NCBI RefSeq assembly: GCF_017916365.1
Contig: NZ_JAFMSU010000001.1
Location: forward strand, 62,001-126,000
Source of the DNA: Rufibacter roseolus
GTDB taxonomy: Bacteria > Bacteroidota > Bacteroidia > Cytophagales > Hymenobacteraceae
DNA: 64,000 nucleotides
Direction of reading: 5' to 3'
In this document: positions 48,625 to 56,733 of the stretch, one piece after another
Position numbering within the stretch: position 1 is the stretch's first letter
Layout of the letters: each line of letters starts with the position of its first letter
Translations under genes and position numbers: made by a program
Notes under the pieces: generated by a model
Told to the model about the DNA's origin: nothing
Database searches by the model: none
What the model saw: the letters and a program-made list of their open reading frames with translations, nothing else

Positions 48625-51393
48625 TTAGATAGAAAATGCTTTTTCAACCACCGCGCGTTGCTCTTTCTGGTGGATTTTGTTGTAACCAGTAGCCGGCGAT
48701 GAGCTTGGCTTACGGGAAACCACGTCATCAATGCCTTTGCGCATCACGCTGAGGATATACGTCCAGGCACCCATGTTGTAAGGCTCTTCCTGTACCCAGA
48801 AGATTTGCGCGTTAGGGTATTTGCTCAGCTCGCGGTCTAACTGAACCTGCGGGAACGGATGCAGCTGCTCCAGACGGATAATGGCTACGTCTTTGCGGTT
48901 GGTTTTTTGCTGTTCCTCCAACAGATCATAGTACACTTTACCGGTACACAGCAACACTTTGGTTACGGCTTTTGCATCGGCGTACACATCACCAATTACC
49001 TCCTGGAAAGAACCCTGGGTAAAGTCCTCGATAGGCGACATCACGTTCTGGTGACGCAGCATAGACTTAGGCGACATGTGGATACACGGCTTCCGGAACG
49101 GCGTGGCCAACTGGCGACGCAGCATGTGGAAGAAGTTAGCCGGCGTGGTACACTGGGTCACGTACATATTGTACTCAGCGGCCAACTGCAGGAAACGCTC
49201 AGGACGGGCGTTGGAGTGCTCTGGTCCCTGGCCTTCGTAGCCGTGCGGCAAAAGCATCACCAGACCGTTCATGCGCTGCCACTTAGACTCCGTGGATGAG
49301 ATGAACTGGTCAATCATCACCTGAGATCCGTTGGCAAAGTCACCGAACTGCGCTTCCCAAAGCACTAGTGCGTTAGGATTTGCCATGGCGTAACCAAATT
49401 CAAAGCCCAGCACGCCATACTCAGACAGCAGGGAGTTATAGATCTGCAGTTTCTGCTGACCTTCCTGGATGTGGTTCAGGTTGGTATAAGCGGCGCTGGT
49501 ATTGGCATCATGCAACACGGCGTGACGGTGCGAGAAAGTACCCCGCTGCACGTCCTGGCCGCTCATGCGCACAATTTTGTTTTCTAAGAGGATGGAGCCA
49601 TAAGCTAACAACTCTGCCGAAGCCCAGTTCAACGTCCGGCTCCCGAAGAACATGTCCTGACGCTCTTTGGTCAGTTTCTCAATCTGCTTCAGCGGTTTGA
49701 AGTTCTCTGGCAAAGTGGTCAGGGCTTTCCCTACTTTCTCCACGGCCTCCAAGGAGATACCCGTTTCAGGAGATTGGTTGAAATCCTCTGGTTTGGACCG
49801 GCGCAGTTCCTGCCATTCTTTCTCCAGCACCTGGTAGTTGTAAGGCAATGGCTTTTGTTTTACCATGTCCAGACGGTCTTGCAGCATCTGGCGGAACTCC
49901 TTGTCCATTTCCTCGGCTACCTTGGCGTCAACTTCCCCGCGTCTGATCAACTCTTTGTTGTAGACTTCTCTTGGGTTGTCATGCTTGGAGATGAGGTTAT
50001 ACAACTGTGGCTGGGTGAATTTAGGCTCATCTGCCTCGTTGTGGCCATGGCGGCGGTAGCACACCATGTCAATAAAGATATCGTTGTGGAAACGTTGACG
50101 GTATTCAGTTGCTAGACGCACCGCAAATACCACTGCCTCTGGATCATCACCGTTTACGTGCAGCACCGGAGCGTCAATGATTTTAGCCAAATCAGTGCTG
50201 TAGATAGAAGAACGGGCGTCCTCAAAGTCGGTAGTGAAGCCAACCTGGTTGTTGATCACGAAGTGGATGGTACCGCCGGTGCTGTAGCCTTCCAGTTTCG
50301 CCATCTGGGTTACCTCGTAACCGATGCCCTGTCCGGCCACGGCCGCATCCCCGTGGATGAGGATTGGAAGGATTTTGTTTGTGTCACGGCCGTACATAGA
50401 GTCCAGCTTGGCGCGTACAAAACCTTCTACTACTGGGTTCACCGCCTCTAAGTGCGAAGGGTTAGGTGCCAGTTTCAGGTTCACTTTTCCGCCGGATGGC
50501 GTGTTTACCTCACTGGAGAAGCCCATGTGGTATTTCACGTCGCCATCGCCCATGGTCAAATCCGGAACGGCAGTTCCCTCAAACTCAGAGAAGATTTGCT
50601 CGTAGGTTTTGCCCATGATGTTGGCCAGCACGTTCAAACGACCGCGGTGCGCCATGCCTATTACCACTTCCTCTACGCCCAGTTCAGAGCCTTTGTCAAT
50701 GATAGCATCTAACGCCGGGATAGTGGTTTCGCCACCTTCCAGAGAGAAACGCTTCTGACCCAAGAATTTGGTATGCAGAAAGTTCTCAAACACCACTGCC
50801 TCGTTCAACTTAGACAGGATGCGTTTCTTATAGTCAACAGAGGGGTTGAAGCCCACCGATTCTTTCTCAGCTTTCTGCTTGAACCACTCCAATACTTCCG
50901 GGTCCCGGATGTACATGAACTCAAACCCGATGGTGCCTTCATACACCTTTTTCAGGGTGGCTACAATGTCGCGGAGGGTAGCAGTGCCTAAGCCCAGTTC
51001 TGCCCCACTCTGGAATTTGGTATCCAGATCGGCTTCAGAAAGACCAAAATCAGCGAGGTCCAACAGGGCCTTACGGTCTTTGCGGGGTCTTACCGGGTTG
51101 GTGTTAGACTTAAGGTGACCGCGGGAACGATAGGCATAAATAAAATTGCGGACTTTGATTTCCTTGTCTATCTCACCGGCAGACGCTCCGCTGGGGGCAG
51201 CAACGGCGGCAGCTGACTTGGAAGCCACCGCAACCCCGTTCCCGTTTTCGCTAGGATAGCTTTGGGAGAAATCAAATCCTTCAAAAAACTTCTGCCAACC
51301 AAAATCCACTGAACCCGGATCTTGCTGATACTGCTTGTACAGTTCATCAATGTACGCACCGTGCGCGTTGGCTATATATGAGTATTTATCCAT
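48625..51393 (-). CDS. odhA: 2-Oxoglutarate dehydrogenase E1
   Basis: A 922-residue TPP enzyme, decarboxylating 2-oxoglutarate in the TCA cycle. N-terminal segment AHGAYIDELYKQYQQDPGSVDFGWQKFFEGF, then DUF-type linker, KRFSLEGGE, MAHRGRLNVLAN, HGDAAVAGQGIGYEV, INNQVGFTT (TPP/Mg region), and the second half (HGYEGQGPEHSNARPERFLQLAAEYNM). Full size for the family. It begins the E1-E2-E3 run. The 464-nt AT-rich stretch upstream carries no gene and no box of strong match. Confidence 0.97.
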   Translation of the reverse strand: MDKYSYIANAHGAYIDELYKQYQQDPGSVDFGWQKFFEGFDFSQSYPSENGNGVAVASKSAAAVAAPSGASAGEIDKEIKVRNFIYAYRSRGHLKSNTNPVRPRKDRKALLDLADFGLSEADLDTKFQSGAELGLGTATLRDIVATLKKVYEGTIGFEFMYIRDPEVLEWFKQKAEKESVGFNPSVDYKKRILSKLNEAVVFENFLHTKFLGQKRFSLEGGETTIPALDAIIDKGSELGVEEVVIGMAHRGRLNVLANIMGKTYEQIFSEFEGTAVPDLTMGDGDVKYHMGFSSEVNTPSGGKVNLKLAPNPSHLEAVNPVVEGFVRAKLDSMYGRDTNKILPILIHGDAAVAGQGIGYEVTQMAKLEGYSTGGTIHFVINNQVGFTTDFEDARSSIYSTDLAKIIDAPVLHVNGDDPEAVVFAVRLATEYRQRFHNDIFIDMVCYRRHGHNEADEPKFTQPQLYNLISKHDNPREVYNKELIRRGEVDAKVAEEMDKEFRQMLQDRLDMVKQKPLPYNYQVLEKEWQELRRSKPEDFNQSPETGISLEAVEKVGKALTTLPENFKPLKQIEKLTKERQDMFFGSRTLNWASAELLAYGSILLENKIVRMSGQDVQRGTFSHRHAVLHDANTSAAYTNLNHIQEGQQKLQIYNSLLSEYGVLGFEFGYAMANPNALVLWEAQFGDFANGSQVMIDQFISSTESKWQRMNGLVMLLPHGYEGQGPEHSNARPERFLQLAAEYNMYVTQCTTPANFFHMLRRQLATPFRKPCIHMSPKSMLRHQNVMSPIEDFTQGSFQEVIGDVYADAKAVTKVLLCTGKVYYDLLEEQQKTNRKDVAIIRLEQLHPFPQVQLDRELSKYPNAQIFWVQEEPYNMGAWTYILSVMRKGIDDVVSRKPSSSPATGYNKIHQKEQRAVVEKAFSI

Positions 51394-51857
51394 AAAAATT
51401 GATAGTACTTACCTAATTCAAGGCAAATTATAAAATCTTGACCAATACACATAATCATAAATTCGCATAAACAAATATGCAACCATCATTATCAATTTGA
51501 TATTGACTTTTGGCGTATTTGCCCGTGCGTAGAAATCTCATGTATGGGATACGTGAAAATTTTTGATTTTGGCGAAATTATGGATAAATAGATAAGAGAC
51601 AAACCTTTAGTAAAACCAAGCCTTTTATTCCTCTATTCTCTCCCACTCTTTCCAATATTCAATTTTCAGCATACCCGTCTCTTTCTTTTTCCTAGACAGT
51701 AAGAACCTCTCTACTGCCTTAGAATTTCTTCTCTAAACACCCTTTGGCAGAACTTTAGTGTGTAGGTTGGCGACAGACTTTCAAGATGATTATTTTCTGT
51801 CTCCATGACATCTTCCGCAGTACTGCCGTAGAAAAGGTGAAAGCAACAACTGGTCTT
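51394..51857. other. AT-rich divergent gap between odhA and the DsbA-like gene
   Basis: 464 nt, clearly richer in A/T than the genes. It should contain divergent promoters, but no box with full match to TTG-N(17-23)-TAnnTTTG was found. No P36 copy, which is unusual for a gap of this length; P36 copies avoid this divergent promoter region. Confidence 0.5.
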
Positions 51858-52451
51858 ATGGCAAAAATAACCGTCTATTCAGATTATGTCTGCCCTTTCT
51901 GTTTTCTGGCCGAGGAGGAAGTAGTGAAAGCGCAGCGAATACTGGGCAAGGAAATAGAGGTGGAATGGATGCCGTTTGAGCTCAGGCCCGAACCCACCCC
52001 TACCCTGCGGCCCGAGGAGAATTACCTACAAACCACCTGGAAGAATTCTGTCTACCCTATGGCCGAAGAACTGGGCGTGAAGATCCAATTGCCTGGTGTT
52101 TCGCCGCAACCTTACACGCACCTGGCTTTTGAGGGCTTCCAGTTCGCGAAAGAACAGGGCAAAGGCAACGCCTATACGCACCGCATGTTCACGGCCTTTT
52201 TCCAGGAGAGCCAGGATATTGGAGACATTGAGGTACTGACCAAACTTGCGGCAGAAGTAGGCCTGGACCCAGATGCTTTCAGAGAGGCAGTGGTCTCCCG
52301 CAAATACAAAGAGGCTCACCAGGCTGCCCTTACCCACGCGTACGAAGAACAGAAAGTCACGGCGGTGCCCACCATGATCATTGGGGAACATGCCATCAGG
52401 GGGATGCTGCGGGCTCATGATTTAGTAAAAGTGCTGCAAAGCATGGAGTAA
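51858..52451 (+). CDS. DsbA-family oxidoreductase (FrnE-like)
   Basis: A 197-residue thioredoxin-fold protein with the active site CPFC in SDYVCPFCFLAEE and a helical insertion, then KVTAVPTMIIGEHAIRGM with the cis-Pro of DsbA-type enzymes (VPT). Similar to FrnE/2-hydroxychromene-2-carboxylate isomerase-like proteins; the CxxC favours a disulfide role. No signal peptide in the chosen frame, so cytoplasmic. The ATG at 51858 is chosen to start just before the first strand; a longer frame adds 24 residues that do not look like a signal peptide. Confidence 0.88.
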   Translation: MAKITVYSDYVCPFCFLAEEEVVKAQRILGKEIEVEWMPFELRPEPTPTLRPEENYLQTTWKNSVYPMAEELGVKIQLPGVSPQPYTHLAFEGFQFAKEQGKGNAYTHRMFTAFFQESQDIGDIEVLTKLAAEVGLDPDAFREAVVSRKYKEAHQAALTHAYEEQKVTAVPTMIIGEHAIRGMLRAHDLVKVLQSME

Positions 52452-52464
52452 AACCCGCAGAAGC

Positions 52465-52500
52465 GTTTAAAGGCTGGTTTTGCAGAAACAGGCATAAAGC
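52465..52500. repeat. P36 palindrome copy 26
   Basis: Left GTTTAAAGGCTGGTTT, loop TGCA, right GAAACAGGCATAAAGC; between two convergent genes that are only 59 nt apart, of which it takes 36. Confidence 0.75.
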
Positions 52501-52510
52501 GTAACGGCCT

Positions 52511-54127
52511 TCAAGGGCGTATCCGCACCCGCACAAAGGCAGGCACCTCACCGGCGGTTTCAGAGAGCTTTGCCTCCGTGATAGGACCCGCCTGCAACTG
52601 CACGCCACCAGAATCATCAAAGACTACTGTTTTCTTGCGCCAGCCTTCTACGCTGGACTTATCATTTACCTGGTCTGCTCCAGGGCCGCCGTAGATATTG
52701 ACATAGCTGCCTTTGGCAGAAGAGCCGTTGACATCAAAAATATCGTCTCCGTTCAGGCCATACATGCTAATTTTTTCGGTTTCACCCACAAAGAAGGTGC
52801 GGCTGTAAATTTTCTCTCCGTTGATATTCCCTTTGCCTAGTTTATACACCTCTACCACCGTTCTTCCCTGCGAGAGACGCTGCACCACAAAACGTTCGGG
52901 CTCATCGGCTCCTACCACGGCTACCTCTTTGGATAGAATCTTATAGTACTCCTCGGCGGTCTGCACCAGAAGTTGCCGGCGGCTCCTCAGTTTTCTATAG
53001 GTGTCTTCTCCTACCAGTTTATACACGGGCGGCGGCATGCGCTTCACCGCTGCGCGTAAGACAGAATCAGAGAGGTTTGCCTGCATCTCCCGGGCCAGCC
53101 GCCTGAAATCAACCAATGAGACCTCAGACAGGGCGCGGGCATCCAGGAAAGCCGCATTGATGGTAAGCCCATACACATCCTTGAACTTGGGGTGGAAAGA
53201 TTCAAACTTGCGCATGGCAAACTTTCTGGTGGCCAGCCAGGGAATGAGCCCGTCGTCATAGAGGCAGAGGGCCTGGTCGCGGTCTTTGGGAATGGGCTTG
53301 TACCAAACCTCTTCTTTATGGGCGTAAACGGCCCAATCCCACTGGCCTTCGTGGCGGTCCCAATCGCTGAGCAGCAAATCAAGGAGGCGGGCCCGGGCAA
53401 ACGCCCACTGGTCTATGCGGTGGCGGCTGGATCTATATCGGCGCCTGAGCATCTCTTCTGTATCCACCAGATCAGTGGCCGCCCCAAACTTCTTTGCCAG
53501 CGAGGCCCGGGACGTGAACTTCTCCTCCATCATGAAAAGCTTATTCCCGAACAGGTTGGAGTACTGCTTGAAGTCCTGGTCTGCGGGCAGCACATACACC
53601 AGCTGCGGGGTAGGATGGAAAATGCCGGCGGCCTCGGCTAAGGGTGCCACCACCAGCGCGGCATAAGGGTTAGTGGCCGACACCTGGTCGCGTACAAAGG
53701 AGCCCACGAAGGTTTTGCGCCAAAAGGGAGAAAGCACGTTGACCGGGTCTTTGTCCAGGGACCGCAGCGCAAACCGCCGGCCCGAGGAATCTGTAAGGGT
53801 AAGGCTGGTGGTTTGCATACCACCCCCGATTTTTTCAATGGAGAGCCCACCCAGCACCTCGTTCATGCGAAAGACTTTGGCTTTGACCGGCTCGGCCCAG
53901 ACCCGCCGGTAATGCCGGCCCAGGAAAAACTCGCCCACCCTGTTGAGCTGATAGTGGTCGCCGGCACTGACCATCACGCTATCCTGCGGAAATCTTTTAA
54001 GCCCAGAATCACCAAAGAAGCCCACTGAGCCATTCCTATTTTCAGGAGGCTCGTTGGCAAAGAACAAGCGCACTAATCCGTAAAGGAATAGCGCCCCTAA
54101 CAGTGCCAGAAAAATCCTCCTCTTCAT
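52511..54127 (-). CDS. Membrane-anchored protein with kinase-like domain
   Basis: A 538-residue protein: N-terminal membrane anchor (residues 5-24), then one large domain that is homologous, end to end, with residues 365-830 of the 1186-residue protein encoded at 56734. Seen in it: a Gly-rich strand GGGMQTTSLTL (101-111), a strand with Lys126 (LRSLDKDP), a DWDRHEGQW segment (255-263) and KPIPKDRDQA (277-286). The pair DRH and DRD in this order recalls the catalytic loop and metal Asp of HipA/CotH/Fam20C-type kinases. A kinase role is inference only. Confidence 0.7.
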   Translation of the reverse strand: MKRRIFLALLGALFLYGLVRLFFANEPPENRNGSVGFFGDSGLKRFPQDSVMVSAGDHYQLNRVGEFFLGRHYRRVWAEPVKAKVFRMNEVLGGLSIEKIGGGMQTTSLTLTDSSGRRFALRSLDKDPVNVLSPFWRKTFVGSFVRDQVSATNPYAALVVAPLAEAAGIFHPTPQLVYVLPADQDFKQYSNLFGNKLFMMEEKFTSRASLAKKFGAATDLVDTEEMLRRRYRSSRHRIDQWAFARARLLDLLLSDWDRHEGQWDWAVYAHKEEVWYKPIPKDRDQALCLYDDGLIPWLATRKFAMRKFESFHPKFKDVYGLTINAAFLDARALSEVSLVDFRRLAREMQANLSDSVLRAAVKRMPPPVYKLVGEDTYRKLRSRRQLLVQTAEEYYKILSKEVAVVGADEPERFVVQRLSQGRTVVEVYKLGKGNINGEKIYSRTFFVGETEKISMYGLNGDDIFDVNGSSAKGSYVNIYGGPGADQVNDKSSVEGWRKKTVVFDDSGGVQLQAGPITEAKLSETAGEVPAFVRVRIRP

Positions 54128-54320
54128 TTATAAGTTTAGATTTTGAGTTCAGCTTTACCTCAATTGGGCGGGAAAGGTTCAGAAAGAAGGGGCAAAGTCT
54201 GTCTCCTTCTTTTTACGGGAAACCGCCGGAAAACATATATCTTTAAGCTTTAGAGCAGAAGTTAACCTTGCGTTGCCCTCTGCGTTAGATTATTCTATCC
54301 ACAACCTTAATACTACCCTT

Positions 54321-54593
54321 ATGGCAAACAGTGCTACGTACAAAGGCATTACCCCAGAACTGTACAACAACCTTAGAGGCAAATTGAGCGCCGCCGGCAT
54401 TGAGCTGGCAGGCAACAACGGACGTGTTTCCAAACAAGGCGTGACCGCCGACTATGCCTATGAAGAAGCTTCCCAAACGCTGCAGATCAACAACGTACAG
54501 GTAAGCTTTCCGGCCAGCATGATGTTTAGCCCAGACAAGATTATCCAGAAAATAGACGAGGCCGTGCGCGGCGCAGGTGGCCAGGTAGCGTAA
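54321..54593 (+). CDS. Small conserved protein of unknown function
   Basis: A 90-residue soluble protein, acidic to neutral, with helix-strand pattern (ITPELYNNLRGKLSAAGIEL, ...YEEASQTLQINNVQVSFPASMMFSPDKIIQKIDEAV). No domain recognised. The ATG at 54321 is preferred to an upstream one, as it follows a purine-poor leader and gives the compact domain. 118 nt before the next small gene on the same strand, so possibly co-transcribed. Confidence 0.6.
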   Translation: MANSATYKGITPELYNNLRGKLSAAGIELAGNNGRVSKQGVTADYAYEEASQTLQINNVQVSFPASMMFSPDKIIQKIDEAVRGAGGQVA

Positions 54594-54711
54594 CTTGCAA
54601 AAAAGATTGACCTAAGCGTATTTATTTGCGTATAAAAATCCCGGCCCTGCCTTACGGCGCAGGTCGGGATTTTTCATTTACAAACAGATCACTATCACAG
54701 AGAAAAAAACT

Positions 54712-54984
54712 ATGGAACAAACACAGAATACATCTACCCAATTGGTGCAACCAAAAGATTTCGCTAGAACCGTAGAATCTATTGTGAGCGTGTACCAAGG
54801 CAACCACGACGTGCTTCCAGACCTGCTTTCTGATGCCGGCAGAATGTTGTTGAAAGTAAGACAGAAAATGACCCCGGTGCAGCTGGTGCTGTCTGTGGCC
54901 GCAGTGGCCATTGGCGCCATTGTGCTGGTTTCTTACGGCAACAGCAACCAGTTCTCTGATGCCGAAGAAGTAGTGACTCCTTAA
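54712..54984 (+). CDS. Small membrane protein of unknown function
   Basis: A 90-residue protein with an amphipathic N-terminal part and one membrane helix near the end (QLVLSVAAVAIGAIVLVSYG, residues 60-79) followed by a short polar tail. No homologue recognised. It is 118 nt downstream of the small gene at 54321. Followed by a long-stem terminator and P36 copy 27. Confidence 0.6.
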   Translation: MEQTQNTSTQLVQPKDFARTVESIVSVYQGNHDVLPDLLSDAGRMLLKVRQKMTPVQLVLSVAAVAIGAIVLVSYGNSNQFSDAEEVVTP

Positions 54985-54996
54985 GGCAATTTTTAC

Positions 54997-55050
54997 CTCT
55001 AAAGACAAGAGCCCCGCTTATTCTTTTAAGCGGGGCTCTTGTCTTTAGAG
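54997..55050. terminator. Terminator with 24-bp stem
   Basis: CTCTAAAGACAAGAGCCCCG continues as CTTA and pairs exactly with the right half (55027-55050), loop 6. The right end is shared with P36 copy 27. Confidence 0.92.
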
Positions 55051-55078
55051 GCTGTTTTAGAAGAAACAGCCCCTAAAC
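55043..55078. repeat. P36 palindrome copy 27
   Basis: Left CTTTAGAGGCTGTTTT, loop AGAA, right GAAACAGCCCCTAAAC. Its left arm is also the right end of the preceding terminator: a fused unit. Confidence 0.85.
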
Positions 55079-55189
55079 GGCTTCTTCTCTTCCCGGCTTT
55101 GGGGCTATTCCATTATGGGTAGCTAAAAGAAGGCATCTTGGCGGCACTCTCTGGCCAGCGTTTGCGTTTTCTGTACACACGCCACCCGC

Positions 55190-55669
55190 ATGCCCAAGAA
55201 AAAGAAGAAATATGCAGCCACAGAAACTGCACCACTTACCGCCCAGGAACGTATTAGCCGGTACATGCGCGGGAACCGGGCCAAGCACACGCAGCCCGAG
55301 TTGCTGCTGCGCCGGGCACTCTGGCACGGCGGTTTGCGGGGTTATAGGCTGCACTGGAAAAAGCTACCGGGCAAGCCCGATGTCTGCTACCCCGGCCGCC
55401 GGCTCGCAATCTTCATTCACGGGTGTTTCTGGCATCGCTGCCCGCATTGTTTGCCGGCCATGCCTAAAACCAACCTTTCTTTTTGGACCGAGAAATTTGC
55501 CCGCAACCAGGAAAGAGACCAACGCCACCGGGAGAAACTGAAAGCCGACGGCTGGCAGGTGCTGGTGATCTGGGCGTGTCAGCTACAGGACGATCTGGAT
55601 GGTTGCCTTTTCACCGTCAGAGCATTGCACGCAGGTGCCCCCGAGAGTTACTGGCTGGAGGCGGCGTAG
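55190..55669 (+). CDS. vsr: Very short patch repair endonuclease
   Basis: A 159-residue endonuclease of the Vsr family, which cuts next to T:G mismatches arising from 5-methylcytosine deamination. Motifs: ISRYMRGNRAKHTQPELLLRRALW, GKPDVCYPGRRLAIFIHGCFWHRCPHC (with the active-site Asp and Zn-binding Cys/His), FWTEKFARNQERDQRHREKLKADGWQVLVIWACQL. In most bacteria vsr adjoins a cytosine methylase gene; none lies on either side here, so it is an orphan in this window. Preceded by a long terminator. Confidence 0.93.
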   Translation: MPKKKKKYAATETAPLTAQERISRYMRGNRAKHTQPELLLRRALWHGGLRGYRLHWKKLPGKPDVCYPGRRLAIFIHGCFWHRCPHCLPAMPKTNLSFWTEKFARNQERDQRHREKLKADGWQVLVIWACQLQDDLDGCLFTVRALHAGAPESYWLEAA

Positions 55670-55725
55670 TCTAGCTTCACTAAAGCTCTTTTTGGCCTAG
55701 CCACCATCTTAAGTTTTAGTTATCT

Positions 55726-55761
55726 GTTCTGGGTCTGGTTTCTGAAAATCAGATGTAAAAC
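55726..55761. repeat. P36 palindrome copy 28 (degenerate)
   Basis: Left GTTCTGGGTCTGGTTT, loop CTGA, right AAATCAGATGTAAAAC. In the 247-nt vsr downstream gap, which shows nothing else. Confidence 0.6.
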
Positions 55762-55916
55762 GAATCTGGTTGTGGATTCTTTAAAAGGAAATTCTCCAAT
55801 AAAAACACAACCATACAAGTCTTTTGCAGGTTCATCCACCTTCAGGACTCCTGCCACATCTTCTATTCCTAGGCGCCTCAGGTCAAATTAATAGTTACTT
55901 TTACCATAGCGGTTAG

Positions 55917-56468
55917 CTACTCCCACTGCACGGGCACGCCCAATTTTCTAGCGGCGTAACCGGCGGCCGAGGCGTGCAGCCTGGGCAACATTTCGTTCAC
56001 GACATCGGAAAATTCTACGTGCAGGTCTTCGTGGAGTTTTCTTAGTTTCTGCAGCATCTCCTCGGCGCGTTTGGCCAGGAAAAGACCCAGTGCTTCGGTT
56101 CCTCCGGTTAGGGTCTGCAGCATCTCTTTCTGATGCACTAACACCTCCTGCAGCAGCAACAGAAGCAGGCTGATTTCCCCATACACATCATTAGTTATTT
56201 TGGCGTGGTAACTCAGGGGCGGGCACAAGGCCCGGAGACAGATAAGCAGTTCATTAGCGTTATAATAGAAGCCTTGGGTAGCGGTTTGCACCTGTGCGGC
56301 CAATGTTTCGCGCCTAAGTTCCAATTCCTCGGGGCCTTCCAGCAGCTCAAACCGAAGCTGGTCCTGCAGCACGGGTTGGGCATTCAGCAGTTGAAGCAGC
56401 AATTTGTCTTTGCGGGTGGCAGGCAGGGCCAGAATAGCCTGGCGCAGGTCTTTCTCTAGTGTGGGCAT
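55917..56468 (-). CDS. Helical protein of unknown function
   Basis: A 183-residue cytoplasmic protein predicted to be nearly all helix (LEKDLRQAILALPATRKDKLLLQLLNAQP, EELELRRETLAAQVQTATQGFYYNANELLICLRALC). The start shows a mild resemblance to Bacteroidetes proteins with a similar LPATRKDKLLLQLL opening, but no family could be named. It is single and faces vsr. Confidence 0.6.
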   Translation of the reverse strand: MPTLEKDLRQAILALPATRKDKLLLQLLNAQPVLQDQLRFELLEGPEELELRRETLAAQVQTATQGFYYNANELLICLRALCPPLSYHAKITNDVYGEISLLLLLLQEVLVHQKEMLQTLTGGTEALGLFLAKRAEEMLQKLRKLHEDLHVEFSDVVNEMLPRLHASAAGYAARKLGVPVQWE

Positions 56469-56672
56469 AAAATCGTTCTCTCCCGGGATAACAAGTAAAA
56501 CGGGCTACTTATTCCATCTGGGGCAACTTTCTGAAAATCCTTGTAGTCCCGGCTCTTCTCCGGAGCTAAAAATCTTAAAAAAGCTATCTTCTTAACCTAA
56601 AAGGGCCCAAACTGCGTAAACAGCGGCAAACGTGTCTGGTTGTCCCCAACTTATACCTAAGAGTTTCTTCCT

Positions 56673-56708
56673 GTTTTAGCCTCGGTTTTTGGAAAAGAAG
56701 CCTAAAAC
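56673..56708. repeat. P36 palindrome copy 29
   Basis: Left GTTTTAGCCTCGGTTT, loop TTGG, right AAAAGAAGCCTAAAAC. It ends 25 nt before the ATG of the 1186-residue protein. A TTG-initiated longer frame would run through it, which argues against that start. Confidence 0.7.
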
Positions 56709-56733
56709 AAAGAAGCGGCCAGCATCTAATATC

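Noticed and set aside
56689..56733. TTG start for the large barrel gene
   Set aside because: It lies inside P36 copy 29; the ATG at 56734 gives a normal signal peptide.
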